A stretch of 64,000 bases of DNA from Mariniphaga sediminis (GTDB lineage: Bacteria; Bacteroidota; Bacteroidia; Bacteroidales; Prolixibacteraceae): NCBI RefSeq assembly GCF_003573545.1, contig NZ_QWET01000007.1, forward strand, positions 62,001 to 126,000, read 5' to 3'. Below are positions 24,953 to 34,311 of the stretch, one piece after another. Both the position numbers and the translations under genes were made by a program. Each line of letters starts with the position of its first letter. Position 1 is the stretch's first letter. A model generated the notes under the pieces. It ran no database searches. It saw only the letters and a list, made by a program, of their open reading frames with translations, and was not told the origin of the DNA.

Positions 24953-27373
24953 ATGCAACGGACAGTTATAAAAAGAGACGGAAAAAAGGAACGTTTCCGT
25001 ACACAGAAAATCATCAATACCATTTTCGAAATTATAAAAGGCATGGATGTGGAGGATGATTATGAATTGGTTTTCCGGATTATAAAAGAGCTCGATTTAA
25101 AAGTGCCTGAAAAGGTTACCACCGAGGAACTTGATTTGCTGGTGCTGAAAGCTATAGAGCACCTTATCCCGAAACATCCGGTGTACGATACACTCGCTAC
25201 CCTTCAGTTGCTGAAACTGATTAACAAACGGGTAGACAGGCGGTTTAAGAGTTTTCAGGCTTATTTGAAATACAGTGTTGGCGCCGGGTTTTTGAAAGAA
25301 GACCTCCTCCGGTTCAACCTTTCTGAACTGGAAGAAGCCATCGATTATAAAAACGATCAACTACTCGATTATTTTGGGTTAACCACTTTGCGCGACCGGT
25401 ACCTCTCGAAAGATCAGGAACAGGAAGTTATTGAAAAACCGCAGTGGTTTTTTATGCGGGTGGCCATGGGAATCGGGAACAACGAGCAGGAGATAAAAGC
25501 AGTTTACGAAAAAATGTCGCGGCTTGAATATCTGCACTCAACGCCTACTTTGTTTAATTCGGGTACTACCGTTTCGCAATATTCCTCCTGCTATGTTAAT
25601 GTGGTGGATGATTCGCTGGAAGGGATTACCAACAAACTGACGGAGACAGCTTTCCTTGCCAAATATGCCGGTGGCGTGGGCACCGATGTTAGCCGGGTAC
25701 GTGCCACCGGATCGCACATCCATTCGCTGAATGCCAGGTCGTCGGGAGTCATTCCTTTTCTGAAAGTGTTCGACACAATGGTCAACTCCATTCAGCAGGG
25801 CGGCCGGCGCCGCAGCTCACAGGTGATCTCCATTCAACCCTGGCATTACGACATTGAAGCATTTCTTGAGTTACGCGAAACCACCGGGAATGCCTATTTC
25901 CGCACACCATCGCTCAACACCAAGCTCTGGATGCCTGACGAAATAATGCGACGCATCGAAAACGATGAACCGGTTTACCTGTTTGATCCGGGAGAATGCC
26001 CGGAACTGGTGACTGCCACAGGGGAAGATTTTTCAGAAAAATACAATGCCCGTATTCAACAGGCCGAAGCAGGAAAAATGAAGCTTTACAAAAAAATAGG
26101 CGGGCGCGATTTTTTCAGTAAATACCTGTTTAAGCTGGCCAAAACCGGTCACCCCTGGCTTACCTTTAAAGACAGGCACAACCGCCATAATCCATGTCCG
26201 CAGTACAGCATAATCAACAGTTCGAACCTTTGCACTGAAATTTCCATTCCCAACACACCGGAATCGACAGCCGTTTGTACGCTGGCTTCCATCAACCTCG
26301 AAAGGCATATTAACAGTGAGCGTACCGGTTTCGATTGGGAGAAGCTTGCCGAAACCGTCCAAATTATGGTGCGGGCGCTCGACAATATTCTGGATAAGAA
26401 TTTTTATCCCTCAGAAGCTGCCCGGAAAAATACAATGGATTTGCGCCCGCTTGGCATCGGAATCATGGGATTTGCTGCTGCGTTGATCGAATTGGGTGTT
26501 GCTTACGATTCGGATAAAGCTGTGGAAACAGCCCGTAGTTTAGGGGCTTTTTTAAAGGAACAGGCATACAAAACTTCTGAAAAACTGGCTGATGAGCGCG
26601 GCGCTTTCCGGCATTACGATGAAATGAAAAAGGCCGGAAATGGGTATGATTATCCGCCCCGACGAAATGCTGTGCTGATGGCCATCGCACCCACGGCCAC
26701 TATCTCCATCATTGCGGGCACTACCTCTTCCGTCGACAGTTATTTCAGTAACCTTTACTCCCGCGACACGCTTTCGGGAAAATACATTGTCATCAACAAA
26801 CAGTTGATCCGGGCGCTGGAATTGAAAGGACATTGGAATGACGAGATGGCCGATCGGATAAAAAGAAACAACGGGTCGGTGCAAAACCTCGAAGGCTTGA
26901 AAGAACTCATTGATATGGACTGGTTCAAAACAGCTTACGAAGTTCATCCCAACAGGCAAATTGATATTGCCGCCGCTTTTCAGGAATCGGTGGATCAGGC
27001 GGTTTCCAAATCAATTTATATTGACGAACAACTGAGACCTGAAATGGAAAAGATTTATTTGTATGCCTGGAAAAAACAGTTGAAATCAACCTATTACTGT
27101 TTTATCGATAAAGTGATAAAAGGAGAAAAATATACTTCGCAGGTAAACAAACGGGGTAGCAGAAAGGGGTTTGGCCAACGAAAGGAAAAAGCGCCGGACG
27201 AATCCGCTGCCAATAGGAAAGAAGTTTATGGTACCCGCACTGTACAAGAAATCCTGGAATTGGAAGCGCGGGAAAAATATGGTAACCAGGTAGTAGATGA
27301 AGTGATGAATAGCAAGGGAGAAAGCTGCCCCACCGATCCACTGCTGGCGAAGTTATGCCCAAGTTGCGAATAA
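24953..27373 (+). CDS. nrdA: Class I ribonucleotide reductase large subunit (806 aa)
   Basis: An N-terminal ATP-cone (IKRDGKKERFRTQKI onward, to about residue 90) gives allosteric activity control. The barrel has NSGTTVSQYSSCYV, NSSNLCTEISIPN (active-site N, C, E) and VCTLASINL (redox Cys). A Tyr pair (KSTYYCFIDK) for radical transfer and a C-terminal CPTDPLLAKLCPSCE with the shuttle CxxC close it. Together with NrdB it reduces ribonucleoside diphosphates. Transcribed with nrdB; 36 bp separate it from nrdD. Confidence 0.96.
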   Translation: MQRTVIKRDGKKERFRTQKIINTIFEIIKGMDVEDDYELVFRIIKELDLKVPEKVTTEELDLLVLKAIEHLIPKHPVYDTLATLQLLKLINKRVDRRFKSFQAYLKYSVGAGFLKEDLLRFNLSELEEAIDYKNDQLLDYFGLTTLRDRYLSKDQEQEVIEKPQWFFMRVAMGIGNNEQEIKAVYEKMSRLEYLHSTPTLFNSGTTVSQYSSCYVNVVDDSLEGITNKLTETAFLAKYAGGVGTDVSRVRATGSHIHSLNARSSGVIPFLKVFDTMVNSIQQGGRRRSSQVISIQPWHYDIEAFLELRETTGNAYFRTPSLNTKLWMPDEIMRRIENDEPVYLFDPGECPELVTATGEDFSEKYNARIQQAEAGKMKLYKKIGGRDFFSKYLFKLAKTGHPWLTFKDRHNRHNPCPQYSIINSSNLCTEISIPNTPESTAVCTLASINLERHINSERTGFDWEKLAETVQIMVRALDNILDKNFYPSEAARKNTMDLRPLGIGIMGFAAALIELGVAYDSDKAVETARSLGAFLKEQAYKTSEKLADERGAFRHYDEMKKAGNGYDYPPRRNAVLMAIAPTATISIIAGTTSSVDSYFSNLYSRDTLSGKYIVINKQLIRALELKGHWNDEMADRIKRNNGSVQNLEGLKELIDMDWFKTAYEVHPNRQIDIAAAFQESVDQAVSKSIYIDEQLRPEMEKIYLYAWKKQLKSTYYCFIDKVIKGEKYTSQVNKRGSRKGFGQRKEKAPDESAANRKEVYGTRTVQEILELEAREKYGNQVVDEVMNSKGESCPTDPLLAKLCPSCE

Positions 27374-27409
27374 AACAGATAACCAAAATCAAATAATAAA
27401 AGAAAAATT

Positions 27410-29530
27410 ATGAGTGGCGCTGAAATGATTATTGTTAAAAGAGATGGAAAAAAAGCTTCCTTCTCTATCGATAAAATTAAAAATGCAATTCGAAAAGCAT
27501 TTCTCTCTGTTGGAAGTTTTGCAAGTGAAGATGACCTTACCAATATTTTGCACCGGCTAAAAATCCGGAACGAAATGAATGTGGAAGATATCCAAAACCA
27601 GGTAGAGCGCTCGTTAATGGCCGAAAACTATTTTGCCGCAGCGAAATCATACATGCTTTATCGCCAGAAACATTCAGAAGACCGGGAAACAAGAGACCGC
27701 ATAAAATTTTTAATTGATTACTGTTCGGCCGGGAATGCTGCTTCAGGAAGCAAGTTTGATGCCAATGCCAATGTAGATAAGAAAAACATTGCAACGCTTA
27801 TCGGCGAACTTCCCAAGGGAAATTTTATCCGTTTAAATCGCCGCTTATTAACCGACAGGCTGACTGATATGTTTGGGAAAGAACTGTCGGACAAATACCT
27901 CAGCTATTTAAACCACCACTTCATTTATAAGAACGATGAAACAAGTCTTGCTCCCTATTGCGCCAGTATAACCATGTATCCGTGGCTATTGGAAGGAACA
28001 TCTAAAATTGGAGGAAACTCAACGGCACCAACCAATTTAAAATCGTTTTGCGGGGGATTTATTAACATGGTTTTCATCGTTTCCAGTATGTTGAGCGGCG
28101 CATGTGCTACGCCTGAATTTTTAATGTATATGAACTATTTTGTTGGTAAAGAATACGGAAATGATTACTACAAACGCAGCAATGAAATTGTAGACTTATC
28201 AAAAAGAAAACGTTCAATTGATAAAGTCATTACCGATTGTTTCGAGCAAATTGTCTATTCGTTGAACCAGCCAACCGGGGCGCGTAATTTTCAGGCTGTT
28301 TTTTGGAATATATCGTACTACGATAAATACTATTTTGAAAGCTTGTTTGGCGAATTTGTATTCCCCGATGGCAGTAAACCTGAATGGGAGTCGTTAAACT
28401 GGTTGCAGAAACGGTTTATGCTTTGGTTTAACAAAGAAAGGACAAGAACTGTTTTGACTTTCCCGGTGGAAACCATGGCTTTGCTTGCCGCTGAAGGAGA
28501 TGTAAAAGACAAAGAATACGGCGATTTTTCAGCAAAAATGTATGCCGAAGGACATTCGTTTTTTACGTATTTAAGTGATAATGCAGATAGTTTAAGTTCC
28601 TGCTGCCGTTTGCGAAACGAAATACAGGATAACGGATTTAGCTACACACTGGGCGCAGGTGGGGTTTCCACCGGCTCTAAAAGTGTTTTGACCATTAACT
28701 TGAATCGTTGCATTCAACAGGCAAAAAAGGAACAGATTCCCTATATTCATTTTTTGGAAGATGTTGTTGACCTGGTACATAAAGTGCAACTCGGATACAA
28801 TGAGAATTTAAAAGAATTACAGGAAAAGGGAATGCTTCCGTTATTCGATGCAGGATACATTAATTTGAGCCGTCAGTATCTTACCATTGGTATAAACGGC
28901 CTGGTAGAAGCGGCTGAATTCCTGGGGATCGAAATAAATGATAATCCTGATTATGTGGCATTCACGCAGGAAATCCTGGGGTTAATCGAACAGTATAATA
29001 AAAACTATCGATCAAAAGACGTATTGTTTAACTGCGAAATGATTCCGGCGGAAAACGTGGGAGTTAAACATGCCAAATGGGACAAAGAGGATGGATATTT
29101 TGTCCCGCGCGACTGCTACAACAGCTATTTCTATATAGTAGAAAATGAGTCTCTGAATGTGATTGATAAATTCAGGATTCACGGAAAAAAATACATTGAA
29201 CATTTAACCGGAGGTTCGGCATTGCACATGAACCTGGAAGAACATTTAAGCGCTGCGCAATATCGACAGTTGCTCCGGGTTGCGGCTCAGGAAGGGTGCA
29301 ATTATTTTACCTTTAATATTCCAAATACCATTTGTAATGATTGTGGACACATCGACAAGCGTTATTTAAATGAATGCCCGGGGTGTAAAAGTAAAAATAT
29401 TGACTACCTAACCCGTATCATCGGATATATGAAAAGAATCAGCAGTTTCTCTGATGCACGCCAGAAAGAAGCAGCCCAAAGATATTATGCAAAAGAAAAA
29501 GCAGAACGGAAAGTAGAAGAATATGCTTAA
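27410..29530 (+). CDS. nrdD: Class III anaerobic ribonucleoside-triphosphate reductase (706 aa)
   Basis: An ATP-cone (IVKRDGKKASFSIDKIKNAI) opens the protein. The barrel is followed by a zinc site (CNDCGHIDKRYLNECPGC) and the glycyl-radical region IIGYMKRISSFSDARQKEA near the C terminus. This oxygen-sensitive enzyme reduces NTPs after activation by NrdG. Its place in the same transcript as the class I genes lets one riboswitch regulate both. ATG 27410 is used; an in-frame ATG five codons later is possible. Confidence 0.96.
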   Translation: MSGAEMIIVKRDGKKASFSIDKIKNAIRKAFLSVGSFASEDDLTNILHRLKIRNEMNVEDIQNQVERSLMAENYFAAAKSYMLYRQKHSEDRETRDRIKFLIDYCSAGNAASGSKFDANANVDKKNIATLIGELPKGNFIRLNRRLLTDRLTDMFGKELSDKYLSYLNHHFIYKNDETSLAPYCASITMYPWLLEGTSKIGGNSTAPTNLKSFCGGFINMVFIVSSMLSGACATPEFLMYMNYFVGKEYGNDYYKRSNEIVDLSKRKRSIDKVITDCFEQIVYSLNQPTGARNFQAVFWNISYYDKYYFESLFGEFVFPDGSKPEWESLNWLQKRFMLWFNKERTRTVLTFPVETMALLAAEGDVKDKEYGDFSAKMYAEGHSFFTYLSDNADSLSSCCRLRNEIQDNGFSYTLGAGGVSTGSKSVLTINLNRCIQQAKKEQIPYIHFLEDVVDLVHKVQLGYNENLKELQEKGMLPLFDAGYINLSRQYLTIGINGLVEAAEFLGIEINDNPDYVAFTQEILGLIEQYNKNYRSKDVLFNCEMIPAENVGVKHAKWDKEDGYFVPRDCYNSYFYIVENESLNVIDKFRIHGKKYIEHLTGGSALHMNLEEHLSAAQYRQLLRVAAQEGCNYFTFNIPNTICNDCGHIDKRYLNECPGCKSKNIDYLTRIIGYMKRISSFSDARQKEAAQRYYAKEKAERKVEEYA

Positions 29531-29984
29531 ATATTATAACTACGACGTTGTTTTTCAGGAAATACCAAATGAGGTTACGCTGGCAATTAATATAACCAAT
29601 TGTCCGAACCGTTGCAAAGGGTGCCACAGCCCGCATTTGCAAAAAGATATTGGCGAAAATCTGAACGAAGAACGAATCATTTCATTGATGGCTAAGTACG
29701 CCTCAGCCATCACCTGTTTTTGTTTTATGGGCGGCGATGGAGACCCTCAACGGGTTGTTGAGTTAGCCAACTTTATACGCCTTCATTACGCTGGAATAAA
29801 AGTGGCCTGGTACTCCGGTTGTGCCAGGTTACCTGAAGGATTTGATAACAGCGTTTTTCAATATATAAAATTGGGTGGTTATATAGAAGAATTAGGAGCA
29901 TTGAAAAGTGAAACCAGCAATCAGCATTTGTTTGAAATACAACAGGATGGTAATATGAAAGATGTGAGCCACCTGTTTAAATAG
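29523..29984 (+). CDS. nrdG: Anaerobic ribonucleotide reductase activase, radical SAM (153 aa)
   Basis: The radical SAM cluster motif is CPNRCKGC (C27, C31, C34) within ITNCPNRCKGCHSPHLQKDIG; MGGDGDPQRV follows. The length is normal for the short NrdG of Bacteroidota. It generates the glycyl radical on NrdD. The start overlaps the nrdD stop by 8 bp, so the two are translationally coupled. Confidence 0.94.
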   Translation: MLKYYNYDVVFQEIPNEVTLAINITNCPNRCKGCHSPHLQKDIGENLNEERIISLMAKYASAITCFCFMGGDGDPQRVVELANFIRLHYAGIKVAWYSGCARLPEGFDNSVFQYIKLGGYIEELGALKSETSNQHLFEIQQDGNMKDVSHLFK

Positions 29985-30000
29985 CAGGGCAACAAGATGA

Positions 30001-30120
30001 AAGGGGACATACAAGTTTACACCGGAAATGGTAGATATTGCCGACCTCGTTACCGAAATGAAAGAAGTTAAACACTGTTACCAGAAAGGAATAGAAGCAC
30101 GCAAAGGGATTGAATTTTAA
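30001..30120 (+). pseudogene. Gene-end remnant after nrdG, no start codon
   Basis: An open stretch of 39 codons directly after an in-frame TGA (29998-30000) reads FTPEMVDIADLVTEMKEVKH and then CYQKGIEARKGIEF before a stop. The residue usage looks like a real protein C terminus rather than noise, yet there is no room for the rest of the gene. It is probably the tail of a deleted gene, perhaps a reductase-related protein. A 30-residue peptide from ATG 30028 is the alternative. Confidence 0.35.
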
Positions 30121-30132
30121 AATGACAATAAA

Positions 30133-30699
30133 ATGAAGAATAATCTCTCCGATATGATGGGGGTGGATATGTATCTTGCAGGTCTTTCAAAATCTGAGTT
30201 TAAAAAGATTCAGAAGTATTTAAAGCCATCGAACAGGACTGTGCCTCCACTATTGTGTTGGGATATCTGTTTCCCTTATTATCAGGAAATGTTGAACAAG
30301 GCTAAAATAAATACTGAACTTCAGGTTCTTTATAAATATTCAAGAAGATACAACTGGAATATTGATCTGGATAAAACACTGAATGCTTTTCCTTACGAAG
30401 CCCTGGTGTTAACGGACGAAACTAAAAATATTTTATGGGTGAACAATGGTTTTTCAGAAATGACAGGGTACCCTAAATCACATGCTATAAACAGAAGTCC
30501 TGGTTTTTTGCAAGGCGAAAAAACTTCTGAAGCGGTAAAATCCGGAATCCGGAAAAAAATTCAGCTAAAAAAACCTTTTAAGGAAGTGATCGTAAATTAC
30601 CGCAAAAACGGGTCAACCTACAATTGTGAGGTTCGGATTTTTCCACTTGCAGGAGACAATTCATTACACTTTTTAGCGCTTGAAAGAGAGGTTTCGTAA
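30133..30699 (+). CDS. PAS-domain protein, LOV-like without the photoactive Cys (188 aa)
   Basis: The C-terminal half is a PAS domain: ALVLTDETKNILWVNNGFSEMTGYPKSHA, then INRSPGFLQGEKTSEAVKSGIR and NYRKNGSTYNCEVRIFPL. The segment SPGFLQG stands where LOV photoreceptors have NCRFLQG; the reactive Cys is Pro here, so flavin-Cys photochemistry is not expected. The N-terminal 80 residues are helical with no known domain. There is no output domain, so it may act by protein contact or sense a redox or ligand signal in the cytoplasm. Confidence 0.78.
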   Translation: MKNNLSDMMGVDMYLAGLSKSEFKKIQKYLKPSNRTVPPLLCWDICFPYYQEMLNKAKINTELQVLYKYSRRYNWNIDLDKTLNAFPYEALVLTDETKNILWVNNGFSEMTGYPKSHAINRSPGFLQGEKTSEAVKSGIRKKIQLKKPFKEVIVNYRKNGSTYNCEVRIFPLAGDNSLHFLALEREVS

Positions 30700-30721
30700 C
30701 CTTCGTTGCCGCCGATCCTGC

Positions 30722-30816
30722 GGGTGATGCGAATTCCGATTCGCGTCAACTTCAGGAGAACCGGGTGATGCGATTTCCAAATCGCGTCCTGTCAATCCGG
30801 CGAATCTGAATTCGCC
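30722..30816. repeat. Cluster of short hairpins, GGGTGATGCG family
   Basis: Unit 1 has GGGTGATGCG with stem GCGAAT/ATTCGC (30729-30734, 30739-30744). Unit 2 has the same lead with stem GCGATTT/AAATCGC (30770-30776, 30779-30785). A third stem without the lead, GGCGAAT/ATTCGCC, lies at 30799-30805 and 30810-30816. The lead is constant and the stems covary. A matching copy is at 14425. Confidence 0.6.
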
Positions 30817-30879
30817 GATCCCGAACGGAGCAGCGATTTAATCGTTTCCTTTTTCTCCTGGTGGATCAGAATCCGTCGA

Positions 30880-31152
30880 TCCCGGAGTCCGGGGCACCGG
30901 TTTCTTTCCTTGGGCGATATGGCCGCCAACCAGTGGTCGGGAAAAGTACCGGGAGCTTTTTGTGGATCCCATGGAAGTTGCGGGGCAGCGATCGGAACAG
31001 GAATGTTCATTAGCACCATTATCAAACCTTACGTTTATGAAGTGGATCCGGCAACAGCTACATCAACTCTGGGGCAACTGATCGGAAATCAGTTTCAGGG
31101 CCTCTATGCTGATTGGAGTGTCCAAATGCTTTGTAATGAAGAGATTTTTTAA
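30880..31152 (+). pseudogene. Possible remnant with a DUF5714-like Cys motif
   Basis: An open frame with no clear start contains LGDMAANQWSGKVPGAFCG and SHGSCGAAIGTGMFIS, resembling the CGxxGxCGAxIGxG signature of DUF5714-type proteins. The remainder does not match that family and the coding part before it dissolves into the hairpin repeats. I read it as a fragment left by deletion or recombination. TTG 30910 could initiate an 80-aa product. Confidence 0.35.
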
Positions 31153-31273
31153 AAGATAGATATAATGGAACATTTCAAAACCGTTGATAGCTGTATCTAT
31201 TGACTTTCAATCGCTCAACAATCAACAAACAAAATATTTCATCGACCTTAAATCCGAATGTATTTATTGGGAT

Positions 31274-31816
31274 TTAACCTTTAATCCTCCTGAGTCGTTC
31301 CACGTATACCTCAAAGTCGAAGTCTCCGAAAAGTACAAACCGAATGTGCTTCACGTTTTCCAGACCGGGAATGGTTTCGAGAACCGTTTGAAGGGCAATG
31401 TCTGTTGCTGCTTCAAGCGGATAGCCAAAAGCGCCTGTGGAGATGGCCGGAAAGGCTACTGAATCGATTTTTTTCTCTTCGGCCAGGAGGAGCACATTCC
31501 GGTAACAATCGGAAAGGATCAGGTTCTCTGGTTTGTCCATACCGTAGACCGGGCCAAGGCAATGGATGACATATTGATTGGGAAGATTGTGTGCCCCGGA
31601 AATAACTGCTTCTCCGGGTCGGATGGGCGCCATGGGGCGGCACTCTTCTGCCAGACCGGGACCGGCAGTACGATGAATGGCGCCTGCCACACCGCCACCT
31701 GTCATTAACTGTGCATTTGCGGCATTTACGATGGCCGTCATTTCGGGTTGATTGGCTATATCTCCCTGAACGGCCTCCAACTGGATATTTCCTACTAGCT
31801 TTTTCATGGCCTTCAA
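31274..31816 (-). CDS. Macrodomain ADP-ribose hydrolase-type protein (180 aa)
   Basis: Macrodomain motifs are complete: IVNAANAQLMTGGGVAGAIHR, GEAVISGAHNLP, and FPAISTGAFGYPLEAA. This is the pattern of YmdB-like O-acetyl-ADP-ribose deacetylases or ADP-ribosyl hydrolases. It acts in the cytoplasm, removing ADP-ribose from small molecules, proteins or nucleic acids. It is a lone gene; the start may be ATG 31816 or 31807. No toxin partner (such as DarT) is adjacent. Confidence 0.9.
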   Translation of the reverse strand: MKAMKKLVGNIQLEAVQGDIANQPEMTAIVNAANAQLMTGGGVAGAIHRTAGPGLAEECRPMAPIRPGEAVISGAHNLPNQYVIHCLGPVYGMDKPENLILSDCYRNVLLLAEEKKIDSVAFPAISTGAFGYPLEAATDIALQTVLETIPGLENVKHIRFVLFGDFDFEVYVERLRRIKG

Positions 31817-31892
31817 TTTTAGTTAAAAACCAATCAATGATTTCCCTTCAAAGATAAAAAACTACCGTGGATTGTTCAAATGAAACAGTCTT

Positions 31893-34184
31893 TTAATACC
31901 CTCTCTTATTAAACAGAATATACCCAAAATTAAGGGTTAGATAAAGGTTGGTGTTGGGTTTCTCGTAGTAGTTGAGCGAGAGACTTACAGGGCCTATTCC
32001 CGTGTGGTAAACCAGGGCTGCCATTCCCTGCAGGTAATAGTTTGTGAAGTAATCGTCTTTTTTATAGGCTGTTAAATCTTCATTCTGAAGTTCTTCCCGC
32101 ACCGGCACAAAACCGTGACCCTCCAGGCGCAGGTGCAGGGACGGGTTAAAATGCACCAACGCTTTTAATCCGCCTGCCAGGTAATTGTTCGAATGAAAAT
32201 TTTCGATAAAAAGTGAACGGCTGTGCGGGGTTGGATAATATCCGGGCGCTGAAAGCAACGAGGAACGGTAATTTTTTAAAAACTTTTTGTTGCTGTAAAC
32301 GGCTTCCAACTGGGTTCCAAGCGTAAACCTTTTCCCGATATTGAAATACCTTGTTAATTGGGCTTCTGCCAATAAATAGTCGTGGTGCCTGCTGGTTTTT
32401 ACCGTGGCAGAGGAGGTAGTTCCCGGTTTATTCACTTCTTTCCCTGCAATGTATTTTACGGAGAACAATCTGAAGGCACCTTCAGTGGCATATTGTTTAT
32501 AATTGAGGGAATTGCTTTCAAGTCCTATTTGTCCAACAAAGGCATTGAAGGTGGTTTGGTCCGGTACATCCTGTTTCCTGAAAATGTCGGTCTGGTAATA
32601 TTCGTCGGTAGAGTTGGCAAAAGCAGTTCCTGCAAAAAGTTTGGAGTGGAGCCCCAGTGGTACTCCCGCCTCAAGGCGCATGTTGTACTCGTCCTGAATA
32701 ATGTAAGGTGGACGCACATCTTCAAAAAACAGCTCGGTGCTGGTCGAGAAAAAATCCCATCTGTTTAGGGTGGAGTAACCGGCAAGGTAAAAGGGCAGGG
32801 AGGTGGGAAAGTCGATTCGGCCGCCAGCTTTAAACGAACTGTAAAACCGCCCGAAATAGATATTTGAGCTCAGGGTGTAAGCCCTTCCCTGGTAGGTGCG
32901 GTAATCAAAGCTGGCAAACCCCTGGTTGATGGGCTTTGTGGAGATGTTACCCCCGATATTGATTCGCATTTTTTTCTCCGGTTCCACTTTCAGGTGCAGG
33001 TCGTAGTACCCGGTTTCGTGATTGTAGTATGCCACCGGCCTGATAGATTTCAGGTGTTCGTCGGCAATGAGCTTAAAGTAATCCTTTTTGAGTTCGTTCA
33101 GAGATACGATATTGTAATGGTGCTTGATCGACTGGATAATAAATTTCCGCTGCATAGGATCTTCTACACCTTCCACCTGTACATTTTGAAAATAAAGTTC
33201 AGGTTTCTTTGCGCTGAATTCTTCCCTTTTCCTTTCTACATTTTCCAGCTCTGCTTTCCGCTGGACCCGCATTTTTATACTGTCGATATATTGATTTATT
33301 GTTTGACGGCCTTGCTCTGCAATTAAATCATATTTTTGAAAATCGAGCAGGCCCACATTTTCAAATTTGGTTTCCATTAAAATTCCTTTGTCGGAAGGAA
33401 TGTCGTAGTTGGTAGGTCGCATTACCATATTGGTGATCTGATCGATCACATTATCGGTTTCGGGAATTTTTGAGTCGTCTGCAACCTTATGTCCTATAAT
33501 AAAGTCCGGATTATGGATTTCTTCCATAATATCCTGCGGAAAATTATTTACAATACCACCGTCGAAAAGCAGGTTCCCATCAATTTGAATGGCTTTAAAA
33601 TATAAGGGAAAAGTCATGGACGCGCGGATGGCTTCGCCTAAATCCCCCTCGCGCAATATTACCGGTTGGTTGCTGTGTACGTTAGTAGCAACACAAAAGA
33701 AGGGAACCATCAGGCTGTCGAAGTTATTTTTGCAGGCCGCATTCGTGGAAGCCAGCAGCTCCATAAAGGCAAAGTCCATTTGCTCTTCAGGAATAATATT
33801 AGTGGGAGGTAACAGGGTGAATTTATCTTCTTTGCGGGCAATCCTTAATTCAATCCAAGCCGGATCGGGTTCGGGTTTTGTAAAATAGTAACGGTATTCT
33901 TTCTGTATCCGCCCGGTTGACCAAAAATAAAAATCGTCGGATCGGAACAGTTTCTCCATCTCGTCGGGTGAATATCCGGCAGCATACAATCCGCCAACAA
34001 TGGCACCAATGGAAGTTCCCGCAATGTAATCAATGGGAATATTGTTTTCTTCCAGTGCGCGAATGACTTCGATGTGGGCTATGCCCTTTGCTCCACCACC
34101 GCTAAGTACCAACCCGACCGACTGGGCATAACTACCGGGAGACAGAAGCAATACGGCAAAAAAACTAAATAATATTTTTCTCAT
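31893..34184 (-). CDS. Patatin-like phospholipase with POTRA and outer-membrane barrel (763 aa)
   Basis: The start was set at ATG 34184 because a signal peptide (MRKILFSFFAVLLLSPGSYAQ) begins there. The patatin domain has the oxyanion loop SGGGAKGIAH (about 28-37), GTSIGAIVGG (Ser about 58) and DGGIVNNFP. It is followed by a POTRA-like part and a BamA-type beta-barrel (LRINIGGNISTKPINQGFASFDYRT onward) ending in NFGYILFNKRGY. This is the PlpD/type Vd arrangement fused with a barrel. It probably displays or transfers a lipase at the outer membrane. Confidence 0.9.
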   Translation of the reverse strand: MRKILFSFFAVLLLSPGSYAQSVGLVLSGGGAKGIAHIEVIRALEENNIPIDYIAGTSIGAIVGGLYAAGYSPDEMEKLFRSDDFYFWSTGRIQKEYRYYFTKPEPDPAWIELRIARKEDKFTLLPPTNIIPEEQMDFAFMELLASTNAACKNNFDSLMVPFFCVATNVHSNQPVILREGDLGEAIRASMTFPLYFKAIQIDGNLLFDGGIVNNFPQDIMEEIHNPDFIIGHKVADDSKIPETDNVIDQITNMVMRPTNYDIPSDKGILMETKFENVGLLDFQKYDLIAEQGRQTINQYIDSIKMRVQRKAELENVERKREEFSAKKPELYFQNVQVEGVEDPMQRKFIIQSIKHHYNIVSLNELKKDYFKLIADEHLKSIRPVAYYNHETGYYDLHLKVEPEKKMRINIGGNISTKPINQGFASFDYRTYQGRAYTLSSNIYFGRFYSSFKAGGRIDFPTSLPFYLAGYSTLNRWDFFSTSTELFFEDVRPPYIIQDEYNMRLEAGVPLGLHSKLFAGTAFANSTDEYYQTDIFRKQDVPDQTTFNAFVGQIGLESNSLNYKQYATEGAFRLFSVKYIAGKEVNKPGTTSSATVKTSRHHDYLLAEAQLTRYFNIGKRFTLGTQLEAVYSNKKFLKNYRSSLLSAPGYYPTPHSRSLFIENFHSNNYLAGGLKALVHFNPSLHLRLEGHGFVPVREELQNEDLTAYKKDDYFTNYYLQGMAALVYHTGIGPVSLSLNYYEKPNTNLYLTLNFGYILFNKRGY

Positions 34185-34311
34185 GGCTAATTTCGATGCT
34201 TTCCGAACGGTACCAAATTTACAAAAAACGGATGGTTGCATATTCCTATTTTGGAGTAAACCCGAATTTTTTCGGTGAAAAGTCGAAAAAACGACATGAA
34301 TGAAGATGGCT

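Noticed and set aside
31184-31462. 92-codon plus-strand frame overlapping the macrodomain gene
   Set aside because: It is antisense to a clear macrodomain and its sequence is a shadow of that gene.
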